Assembly: GCF_947495025.1 (NCBI RefSeq)
Contig: NZ_CANLXG010000001.1
Coordinates: 1,116,001 to 1,180,000, forward strand
Direction: 5' to 3'
From: an uncultured Roseobacter sp.
Lineage (GTDB): Bacteria > Pseudomonadota > Alphaproteobacteria > Rhodobacterales > Rhodobacteraceae
DNA: 64,000 nt
In this document: positions 56,931 through 64,000 of the stretch, piece after piece
How the letters are laid out: every line of letters begins with the position of its first letter
How positions within the stretch are numbered: position 1 is the first letter of the stretch
The notes under the pieces: generated by a model
The model's database searches: none
Seen by the model: the letters and a program-made list of their open reading frames with translations, nothing else
What the model was told of the DNA's origin: nothing
Translations under genes and position numbers: made by a program

Positions 56931-57253
56931 AACCGCCCCTCTTTATCCACAAAACACACAAAAAAATCCGCAGGACCGCTGATTATCCCCACTATACAAC
57001 CTTTGAACTTGAGAGACAGAAACCCGCCTCCTTTCGGCGGAAATCGTCCAACGCTGGGCAAGAGATTGCTCAAACTGCATTTTCGGGATGTCCGGGCCAT
57101 CGCCGACCAGCGCCTGCTGAACCGGGCCGCGTTCTCTTCGAAACGGACAATTTGCCGAAAAACGTCGGTCTGTGGACCTGCCCGATTTAACACCGCTTAA
57201 CCGACAAGGATTAATTTCGCGGGTTCAGTCCCTGTTATACGAAAGGCCACAAT
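56931..57253. other. 323-bp divergent promoter region between lysR and gst
   Basis: No supported gene. A small CCGCC / GGCGG hairpin lies at 57024-57040, and an AT-rich part with TTAACACCGCTTAACC near 57187-57202 precedes gst. LysR sites (T-N11-A palindromes) would be expected here but I could not single one out. Confidence 0.5.
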
Positions 57254-57886
57254 ATGACGCGACTTTATGCCTGCCCGGGTTCCGGAAACTGCTTCAAACC
57301 CTGGCTGGCCCTCAACCAGCTGGGCCTGCCGTTTGAACTTTCCATGGTGGATGTTCTGGCCGGCGAACAGAAATCCGACTGGTTTATGAAAATCAACCCT
57401 GACGGCGTCGTGCCCTATCTTGTCACAGACGGTGGCCGGGGCCTGGGCGAGAGCAATGCGATGCTGTGGTATCTGGCCGAAAACACATATCTGATGCCCG
57501 CAGACAACCATGAGCGCGCCTCAGCTCTGCAATGGATGTTCTTTGAGCAGTCGCGCCTGGAGCCCTATATTTCGCCCGCGCGCTTTTTTACCACAATCCT
57601 GCCTGCAGAGCGTGAAAAACGTGCAACAGATATCGCAGCATGGCAGGCCGCCGCAAAACCGGGGCTGGCGCGGCTGGACACACATCTTGCAGGATCAGAG
57701 TTCATGCTCGGTTCGGGCTATTCGGTCGCAGACATCGCGTTGTTCGGTTATGTACATGTAACTGAAGAAGCTGGCATTCCGCTCGCTGATTATCCGTCTG
57801 TCAGCCGCTGGCTTGCTGATGTCACCGGCACAGATAACTTCCGTCCGCTGGCCGACCTGGGCAGCGCGTCGGATCGCGCTGCCTGA
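57254..57886 (+). CDS. Glutathione S-transferase family protein
   Basis: A 210-residue GST: N-terminal thioredoxin-like domain (LYACPGSGNCFKPWLALNQL, INPDGVVPYLV, and the glutathione-binding GESNAML) and an all-helical C-terminal domain with the N-capping motif SVADIALFGYV. The Cys/Ser near residues 9-12 would activate glutathione; the subclass is uncertain. It could be detoxification or an unrelated disulfide role; the LysR neighbour hints at induction by a small aromatic (weak). Confidence 0.9.
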   Translation: MTRLYACPGSGNCFKPWLALNQLGLPFELSMVDVLAGEQKSDWFMKINPDGVVPYLVTDGGRGLGESNAMLWYLAENTYLMPADNHERASALQWMFFEQSRLEPYISPARFFTTILPAEREKRATDIAAWQAAAKPGLARLDTHLAGSEFMLGSGYSVADIALFGYVHVTEEAGIPLADYPSVSRWLADVTGTDNFRPLADLGSASDRAA

Positions 57887-57909
57887 ACGGCAGCTGCGGA
57901 GAACACTTT

Positions 57910-59970
57910 ATGCACGCGCACAGGCCCGATCACAGGGCGGGACCGGCACCGGATGGCCCGCTGACGGACCGGCAGGACACGTTTGAGGTCGTACGGGAGC
58001 TTTCCAGCCCGGTCTGGGTCTTTGACATTGATCACAACCGGGTAATCTGCGCGAATGCTGCTGCCTGCACCATGTGGCAGGCCGAAGACGAGGCTGAACT
58101 CTGCGCGCGGGACATGTCTCTGGGTATGTCAACAACGGTTGCGCGTCGCCTGCGTCAGTATCAGGACGACTTCCTCCGCCAGCCCGGGATCACGTTCCGC
58201 GAAATGTGGACATTGTACCCGCATGGCAAGCCGGTCAGCTCAAACGTCGCATTTCGGGGTTTTCGCCTGCCGGATAACCGGATGGCCATGTTGTGCGAGA
58301 TCCTGTCAGGAACCGGGGACACGCCCGACAACCTCAGAAGCACAGAGGCCCTGCTGCATACCGACGTCATGATCGCCCACTTTGATCTCAGGGGGACTGC
58401 GCTCTACATGAACCCCGCCGCGCGCAATGTCATTGGCTGCGCTGCCGAAAACCTGGGCTCATTGTTTACTGACAAAGCCGATTATCACGCGATGATGTTT
58501 GACCTGGATGGCAGAGGCGAGCATCGTATGGTGGCGCAGGTGGCCCTGTCGCCGGATCCCATGTGGTTCGATCTCTCTGCCAAACTTTGCAGCGACGCCG
58601 TTACCGGTGAACCGGCCGTTCTCGTGACCGCCATTGATGTGACCGAGCTGAAAACAGCCCGCGATACAGCGCGGTATCTGGCAGACCGTGATCAGCTTAC
58701 CGGCTGCTATAACCGGTTTTACATGCAGCGCCATTTTGATGCCTTGCAGGCAGACGGGCAAACCGGTCATGTCATGCTCTACTTCGACGTTGACCGTTTC
58801 AAACATGTCAATGACACGTTCGGCCACGAAGCCGGCGACGCCGTTCTGAAAACCCTGGCCAAACGGGCTCTGAGCGCAGTGCGGGATGGTGACATCGTGG
58901 GCCGGCTCGGCGGCGACGAATTTGTTGTTCTTCTGACCTGCCCGGCGGAGGACAAGATGGCCCTGCAACGGGCCGAACAGGTTTTTGAGAAACTCGCCGG
59001 CCCTCTTGTGCGCGGCTCTGCCAGCATCCCCGTTCATGTCAGCATGGGCTGCGCCCGCTTCGCGCCGGGTAAGGACGATTTTGAAGCGGTCATGCGGCAG
59101 GCAGATATCGCGCTTTATCACTCCAAAAGAGAAGGCCGGAACCGCCTGACATTCTTTGACACGGATATGGGCAGGGCTGCTCTGGCGAAAATCAGGCTGG
59201 AGTCCGAAATCGAACAGGCGCTGCAAAACGAAGAGTTTGTCCTGCATTTTCAGCCACGCGTCGATGTAAAATCAGGCGCGGTCGTTTCTGTCGAGGGGCT
59301 GGTGCGCTGGAACCACCCGGAACGCGGCCTGGTCCCACCGGATGAATTCATTCCTGTGTGCGAGGAAACCGGTCTGATCGAGACGCTCGGGCAGCACGTG
59401 CTCGAGATCGGTTTTCGCCAGGCCCGGGCATGGCATGACGCCGGACGGTCCATAGACATGTCCCTGAACATCTCGCCGCGACAATTCTCGGACAAACAGC
59501 TGATGCAGACGCTGTCCCGCTTTGCGGCAACACGGGATTTTCCGTCTCACCGGATTGAACTTGAGATCACCGAAAACATACTGATCGGTGATGTCGGTGC
59601 GATCGCGTCGAAACTCAAAGCAATCTCCGAAATGGGATACCGTATTGCGATTGATGACTTCGGGACGGGTTATTCCAACCTCGCCTACATTTCCCAGTTT
59701 CCGCTCAGCGGCCTGAAAATCGACCAGTCTTTCATCCGGCAACTGCCTGAAACGGGACCAATCGTCAGTCTAATCCTTGCGCTGGGACAACAGGTTGGTG
59801 CGACCGTCGTTGCCGAAGGCGTTGAAACCAGAGAGCAATTTGACTGGCTGTCATATCACAACTGCGACCAGATCCAGGGTTTTTACTTCAGCCGTCCGGT
59901 CTCTCTGGAGAACCTTGACGATCACTGGCTGGCAGACAGACCGACACCTCGGACCGGCTCCCCGCCGTGA
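57910..59970 (+). CDS. PAS-GGDEF-EAL cyclic-di-GMP protein
   Basis: A 686-residue cytosolic signalling protein with no membrane segments. Two PAS-like sensor domains (about 25-130 and 140-245) precede a GGDEF domain with intact GGDEF (LGGDEFVVLL) and an RDGD inhibitory I-site five residues before it. The EAL domain has EGL in place of EAL but retains NISPRQ, LEITENI, IDDFGTGYSN, KIDQSF, EGVET and QGFYFSRP. Either or both activities may be live. It starts 23 bases after gst, with GGAG ahead. Confidence 0.92.
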   Translation: MHAHRPDHRAGPAPDGPLTDRQDTFEVVRELSSPVWVFDIDHNRVICANAAACTMWQAEDEAELCARDMSLGMSTTVARRLRQYQDDFLRQPGITFREMWTLYPHGKPVSSNVAFRGFRLPDNRMAMLCEILSGTGDTPDNLRSTEALLHTDVMIAHFDLRGTALYMNPAARNVIGCAAENLGSLFTDKADYHAMMFDLDGRGEHRMVAQVALSPDPMWFDLSAKLCSDAVTGEPAVLVTAIDVTELKTARDTARYLADRDQLTGCYNRFYMQRHFDALQADGQTGHVMLYFDVDRFKHVNDTFGHEAGDAVLKTLAKRALSAVRDGDIVGRLGGDEFVVLLTCPAEDKMALQRAEQVFEKLAGPLVRGSASIPVHVSMGCARFAPGKDDFEAVMRQADIALYHSKREGRNRLTFFDTDMGRAALAKIRLESEIEQALQNEEFVLHFQPRVDVKSGAVVSVEGLVRWNHPERGLVPPDEFIPVCEETGLIETLGQHVLEIGFRQARAWHDAGRSIDMSLNISPRQFSDKQLMQTLSRFAATRDFPSHRIELEITENILIGDVGAIASKLKAISEMGYRIAIDDFGTGYSNLAYISQFPLSGLKIDQSFIRQLPETGPIVSLILALGQQVGATVVAEGVETREQFDWLSYHNCDQIQGFYFSRPVSLENLDDHWLADRPTPRTGSPP

Positions 59971-60049
59971 AATCTCAGATCCCGGGCGCTCACCCGCATG
60001 CTGTATCGCGCGCAGAGTGCCCGGCCCGCGCCCGACAGAGGGTTGCAGG

Positions 60050-61933
60050 TCAGAACACCACATTCATCATCAGAAGCGACACGACCAGAAACAGGATCGT
60101 CATGATCCCGCCGCTCTTGATGAAATCTGTGACCCGGTAACCCGCCGGCCCCATGATCAGCGCATTGACCTGATGCGTCGGGATCAGAAACGAGTTGGAA
60201 GTGGAAATCGCAACCGTCAGCGCAAAAATCGCCGGATCACCGCCGGCCGCCACAGCAATCGACACTGCCAGCGGAACAAGCAGTACGGTGGCACCCACGT
60301 TGGACATGATCAGCGTGAATATGGTGGCCAGCACCGCCACGCCTGCCTGAAGTGACCACAACGGCCACCCGTCAAGCAACATCAGGATCTGCTGCGCAAT
60401 CCAGGAGGCGGTACCGGTGGTTTGCACGGCCTGCCCCAGAGGAATAAGACTTGCGAGCAGAAATACCGTGCTCCAGCTGACAGCATCATAGGCGTCGTCA
60501 ATGTCCAGAACGCCGGTCAGGATCATGCCCACTGCCCCGGTCAGCAGGCAGAGGGACAGCCTCAGATCGGTAAAAAGGATCAGCGTGAGCGAGATCAGAA
60601 AAAACAAAAGCGCCCACCCGACTTTTTTGGGCCTCAGTTCCTCCTGAGGAAAATCTGTGGTGACCACGACAAAATCCCGGTCACGGGTCAGCCGCGTAAG
60701 CGCTTCCCATGTGCTGTGAATCACCAGTGTATCGCCTGCATGAAACGGCTCTTCGCCCACCGGTGTCGGCGCGTGATCCTCGGTTTCTACGTAGCTCATG
60801 GTCTCTTCGTCGCGGTGGATCGCCAGCAGGCTCGCGCCATAGGTTTTGCGAAAAACCAGATCATGCGCGCATTTCCCAATCACTGATGACCCCGGCGGCA
60901 CCACCATTTCGGCAACGCCGGATTTGGTGGCCGCATAGTCTTCGGCAAAGACTTCGAGGTCATTGTGCAGGATGTATCCACCTTCCTCCACCATCTGCTC
61001 GATCACTTTACGGCGTCCCAGCACAGCGATCCGGCAGGGCGCGGTAATCTGGGTCTGGATCACCGGCGCGAACCACCGCTTGCCCTGATAGGCGCTGCCG
61101 ATGATGTAGATATGATACCGCTGCATCACGTCATCAAAGGTTTCTCCTTCGCAGGGGTGGCCCGCGGGAATGGAGATTTCAAAGATATCCGTTTTCAGGC
61201 CATAGATGTTCTTGAGATAGGTTTTGAGGGACTGACCACTGGTACCATCGCCGCTCTTTTTTCCAGCGGGCAGCACCCAGCGCCCCAGAAGAGTGAAATA
61301 GAGGATACCGGTCAGAACAAGGCAGACACCAACAGGCGTCACAGAAAACAGCCCGAAGGGTTCCATCTGCTGCCCGGCCGGCAGCGTCTGATTTGCACTG
61401 ATCAGCAGATCATTCAGCAGGATGAGCGGCGAGGATCCCACCATCGTCAGCGTACCGCCGAGGATGGCACAAAACCCCATCGGCATCAGAAGCCTGCTGA
61501 GCGGCAGCTCTGTCCGAACTGAAATCCGGCTGACAACAGGCAGAAAAAGCGCCGCAGCGCCCACGTTCTGCATAAACGACGAGATCACGCCGACCGTGCC
61601 GGAAACGATCGGGATGATCCGCGTTTCCGTCTTGCCGCCGTGTTTCAGGATCAGCGACGCGACCTTGCTCATCAGACCGGTTTTGTCGAGCCCCGCCCCG
61701 ATGATCATTACAGCAATGATCGACACCACCGCATTCGACGCCAGCCCGTCAAACAGCCTGCTGACATCTGCCAGCGACCCCAGACCCGGCAACTGGCTGA
61801 GCAGGCCCAGCAGCACCATCACCAGAATGGCTGCAAAATCGATCCGGACGATTTCTGACACAAAGAGGAAAACGGTAAATGCCAGAAGGCCGAGTACCAC
61901 GGCCATTTCCGTCGTAAGGCTGATGACGTCCAA
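60050..61933 (-). CDS. SLC13-family permease with RCK_C (TrkA_C) domains
   Basis: A 627-residue membrane transporter: two helical halves (about 1-205 and 405-627) of the divalent anion:Na+ symporter (SLC13/ArsB-like) fold, split by two RCK_C/TrkA_C domains (about 230-390; IPAGHPCEGETFDDVM, VVPPGSSVIGKCAHDLVF). The start is TTG with a very strong GGGGGGAG site six bases ahead; the first in-frame ATG (61906) has none. Substrates of this type include sulfate, thiosulfate or organic anions. It follows the TetR gene on the same strand by 120 bases. Confidence 0.9.
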   Translation of the reverse strand: MDVISLTTEMAVVLGLLAFTVFLFVSEIVRIDFAAILVMVLLGLLSQLPGLGSLADVSRLFDGLASNAVVSIIAVMIIGAGLDKTGLMSKVASLILKHGGKTETRIIPIVSGTVGVISSFMQNVGAAALFLPVVSRISVRTELPLSRLLMPMGFCAILGGTLTMVGSSPLILLNDLLISANQTLPAGQQMEPFGLFSVTPVGVCLVLTGILYFTLLGRWVLPAGKKSGDGTSGQSLKTYLKNIYGLKTDIFEISIPAGHPCEGETFDDVMQRYHIYIIGSAYQGKRWFAPVIQTQITAPCRIAVLGRRKVIEQMVEEGGYILHNDLEVFAEDYAATKSGVAEMVVPPGSSVIGKCAHDLVFRKTYGASLLAIHRDEETMSYVETEDHAPTPVGEEPFHAGDTLVIHSTWEALTRLTRDRDFVVVTTDFPQEELRPKKVGWALLFFLISLTLILFTDLRLSLCLLTGAVGMILTGVLDIDDAYDAVSWSTVFLLASLIPLGQAVQTTGTASWIAQQILMLLDGWPLWSLQAGVAVLATIFTLIMSNVGATVLLVPLAVSIAVAAGGDPAIFALTVAISTSNSFLIPTHQVNALIMGPAGYRVTDFIKSGGIMTILFLVVSLLMMNVVF

Positions 61934-62053
61934 GTTTTCTCCCCCCTGCTCTATTGTTAGTACCTGAGGGGGGGATCCGGCAACAATCGTTCTGCAGCAA
62001 AAGGCACAGGGGTTGTCGGGAAAGCACAGGCGTCCGGCCGCGGCTGCGGGATT

Positions 62054-62671
62054 TCAGGCCTCGCGCGGTGCGAACAGCAGTTTCAGATAGGTGCGGAACA
62101 GCATGATCTGTTGCGAGGCGCTGTTGTGTTCGCCCAGCGCGCGCTGCAGAACAAGCCCACCCTCGGCCACACCGGACACCATATCGCCCAGCGCATCCAT
62201 GTTGACCGCTTCGCGTGGTTCATAGACACGCGCGATTTCTTCGAACATGCCCCGGAACCTTTTGCGCCAGCCCAGAATTGCCTGGCGGTTCAGGTCGCGC
62301 ACGCCCTTGTCAAAAAGCCTGTCCTGATAGGCCGTAGCGGCAATAACGCAGCCCGGATGACCGGTTGGCATCTCCTCCAGCAACTCTGCAAGCAGCTTCA
62401 GCCCGATCAGCATACAGTGCAGCGGGTCGTCACTCAGCTCGCGCGCCCGGGAAAAGAGGTCATCATAAAGCCGGTTTTCGGCGTCGATGTAACGCTCCAG
62501 CATCGCCCGGGCCAGCGCGTTCTTGTCCTTGAAATGATAAAAGAACCCACCGCGTGAAATGCCCGCGCCCGCAACAATTTCTTCGATGGATGTGGCCTCA
62601 AATCCTTTTTCAAGCACCGCCGCTTCGGCGATGTCGAGGATTCTCGACCGGGTATCTGGTTTTGCCACCAT
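62054..62671 (-). CDS. TetR/AcrR-family regulator
   Basis: About 205 residues with an N-terminal HTH (TSIEEIVAGAGISRGGFFYHF) and a ligand-binding helical domain. ATG 62671 is preferred because GGGAGAAAGA precedes it and the HTH begins at a normal place. A perfect palindrome 15 bases upstream is a likely autoregulatory operator. Same strand as the SLC13 gene, which it may control. Confidence 0.92.
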   Translation of the reverse strand: MVAKPDTRSRILDIAEAAVLEKGFEATSIEEIVAGAGISRGGFFYHFKDKNALARAMLERYIDAENRLYDDLFSRARELSDDPLHCMLIGLKLLAELLEEMPTGHPGCVIAATAYQDRLFDKGVRDLNRQAILGWRKRFRGMFEEIARVYEPREAVNMDALGDMVSGVAEGGLVLQRALGEHNSASQQIMLFRTYLKLLFAPREA

Positions 62672-62685
62672 CTGTCTTTCTCCCA

Positions 62686-62702
62686 CTGTACCGCAGGTAC
62701 AG
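62686..62702. promoter_or_regulatory. Perfect palindrome, candidate TetR operator
   Basis: CTGTACC-GCA-GGTACAG, seven-base perfect arms, 15 bases upstream of the TetR start codon. TTGACA follows it directly on the plus strand, so it may also touch a promoter for the divergent homocysteine methyltransferase gene. Confidence 0.75.
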
Positions 62703-62858
62703 TTGACATGACCTCTCACACGGGCCGCTTTCACTGAATACCCCTTAAGCCCCTAAATCCGAAACAGAAATCTTATTCTGAAAACCGGACCACCAGGCAA
62801 CTACAGCCTGTGACGGCCTGCAGGTACTCACTGGGTATTGTCGATAAAGGAACGAGTA

Positions 62859-63803
62859 ATGCGAATTCAACATTTTATAGAGTCCAGCCGTTTTTACCTC
62901 TCTGATGGTGGGCTCGAAACCTACATGATTTTTGACAAAGGCCACGACCTGCCCTGTTTCTCAGCGGCGGTGTTGCTTGATACGGCAGCCGGACGCCAGG
63001 ATCTGACCGACTATTTTGAGAAATACATTGGCATCGCCCGCAACAGCGGTCGTGGGTTTATCCTTGATGCGCCGACCTGGCGCGCCGGCGTCGCCTGGGC
63101 GGGGCCTCTCGGCCAGACAGTCAGCGAGACCCTCGCCGCAAACGAGCGTGCCGTCGCCTTCGTTGGCGCTGTCCGGGCCCGCCACGAAACGATGAGCCTT
63201 CCCATTCTGGTCAACGGCCTGGTCGGTCCTGCGGGCGATGCATATGCGCCGGATACCATTCTGTCTGCTGACGAGGCGTATGACATTCATGCGCCCCAGA
63301 CAGCGGCGCTGGGACGTGCAGGAGCTGATATGATCAGTGCCATGACGCTCACCCATGCGGACGAAGCGACCGGTATCGCCCGCGCGGCGAAGGAATGCGA
63401 TATACCTGTGGTTATCGCCTTTACGCTTGAGACCGACGGGCGACTGCCATCGGGTCAGCGGCTGAGTGATGCAATCGCACAGGTGGATGCCGCAACCGGT
63501 GCTGCACCGCTCTACTATATGATCAACTGCGCACATCCCGATCATTTCAGCGAGGTACTTGCCGGTTCTGACAGCTGGCGGCACAGGATTGGTGGCATCC
63601 GGTCAAACGCCTCGCGTATGAGCCATGCGGAGCTGGACGGGGCAGAGGTACTGGACAACGGTGACCCGGCTGAACTGGGACGCCTGAGTGGTAACCTGCT
63701 TGATCTGCTGCCTTCGGTAAAAGTTCTGGGCGGGTGCTGCGGCACCGATCACCGGCATGTGGGCTGTATCGCCGCGCAGGAGCGCGCGCTGGCCAGCGCC
63801 TGA
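62859..63803 (+). CDS. Homocysteine S-methyltransferase family protein
   Basis: About 314 residues. ATG 62859 has AAAGGAACG ahead. The domain begins FYLSDGGLETYMIF and the zinc-binding cysteines are in MINCAHPDHF and GGCCGTDHRHV. It would transfer a methyl group from S-methylmethionine or a betaine to homocysteine, or another thiol. It stands alone on the plus strand; an operon with the next gene is possible. Confidence 0.92.
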   Translation: MRIQHFIESSRFYLSDGGLETYMIFDKGHDLPCFSAAVLLDTAAGRQDLTDYFEKYIGIARNSGRGFILDAPTWRAGVAWAGPLGQTVSETLAANERAVAFVGAVRARHETMSLPILVNGLVGPAGDAYAPDTILSADEAYDIHAPQTAALGRAGADMISAMTLTHADEATGIARAAKECDIPVVIAFTLETDGRLPSGQRLSDAIAQVDAATGAAPLYYMINCAHPDHFSEVLAGSDSWRHRIGGIRSNASRMSHAELDGAEVLDNGDPAELGRLSGNLLDLLPSVKVLGGCCGTDHRHVGCIAAQERALASA

Positions 63804-63840
63804 CCGGTCACCACAGATTTTTTTGAAAGGTATACCAGAT

Positions 63841-64000
63841 GACGAAACATTTTTTTCTGTTCACCGCTCTGACCTGTGTTGCTGTCGTCCGGGCGGCAGC
63901 CGGTCCCGCTGTAACTGCACCCGTCATGGGATCGCCCACACACAGTCCTATGGAACCGGAATGCTGTGTGTCGGAACAATATGCGCACCCGGGCGTCGCT
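63841..64000 (+). CDS. Exported protein, partial (cut by right edge)
   Basis: An open frame of 53 codons running off the window. AAAGG precedes the ATG. The N-terminus (TKHFFLFTALTCVAVVRAAA) looks like a signal peptide, followed by a stretch with two adjacent cysteines (MEPECCVSEQ). No family is recognised from so short a piece. An antisense frame overlaps it, so it is a tentative call. Confidence 0.45.

Overview
The window reads as the chromosome of a marine-type alphaproteobacterium, most likely of the Roseobacter group (Rhodobacterales). This is inferred from gene content: a TRAP transporter, a smo-type polyol ABC operon closest in layout to Rhodobacter, an FnrL-type box, a homogentisate cluster, HyuA/HyuB genes, a bacteriophytochrome and the Anbu cluster. 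Base composition is GC-rich and even. Genes are dense, many pairs share stop/start bases (TGATG, ATGA), and I see no rRNA, tRNA, CRISPR array, insertion sequence or prophage. The window therefore looks like ordinary chromosome rich in catabolic and sensory genes.

Layout. 1-4343 (minus): homogentisate degradation operon (hmgA, fahA, a metallo-beta-lactamase-fold protein with a broken metal motif, and an FAD aromatic monooxygenase cut by the left edge). 4454-11412 (minus): two-partner secretion system (1465-residue TpsA, TpsB) followed by a periplasmic trypsin-like protease. 11639-17427: LacI regulator, a large double operator, a TRAP uptake system with a small membrane protein, a universal stress protein behind an FNR-type promoter, and a BetI-like regulator. 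17880-25441 (minus): complete polyol (sorbitol/mannitol type) operon smoEFGK-smoS-mtlK with its LacI regulator and two matching operators. 25651-29753: radical SAM DNA repair/modification protein coupled to a UdgX-type uracil-DNA glycosylase, then an NAD-dependent SAF-domain oxidoreductase. 29977-35421: chemoreceptor and a bacteriophytochrome HWE kinase with two receiver domains. 35445-42020 (minus): five-gene hyuA-hyuB-aminotransferase-racemase-dehydrogenase operon. 42358-44403: MHYT-GGDEF-EAL protein. 44566-48498: ATP-grasp, alpha-E, transglutaminase and Anbu proteasome-like cluster. 48621-53407: MFS transporter divergent from a hydantoinase-VOC-racemase-DapA operon. 53419-55966 (minus): DUF1800/DUF1501 exported pair. 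56049-64000: LysR regulator, glutathione transferase, PAS-GGDEF-EAL protein, SLC13/RCK transporter, TetR regulator with a palindromic operator, homocysteine S-methyltransferase and a truncated exported protein.

The least explained parts are the two hydantoinase-type operons (each with an Asp/Glu racemase-superfamily enzyme but lacking a carbamoylase), the Anbu peptide-ligase-like cluster, the radical SAM/UdgX pair, and the degenerate MBL protein inside the homogentisate operon. Functions come from motifs and remembered families; no database search was run.
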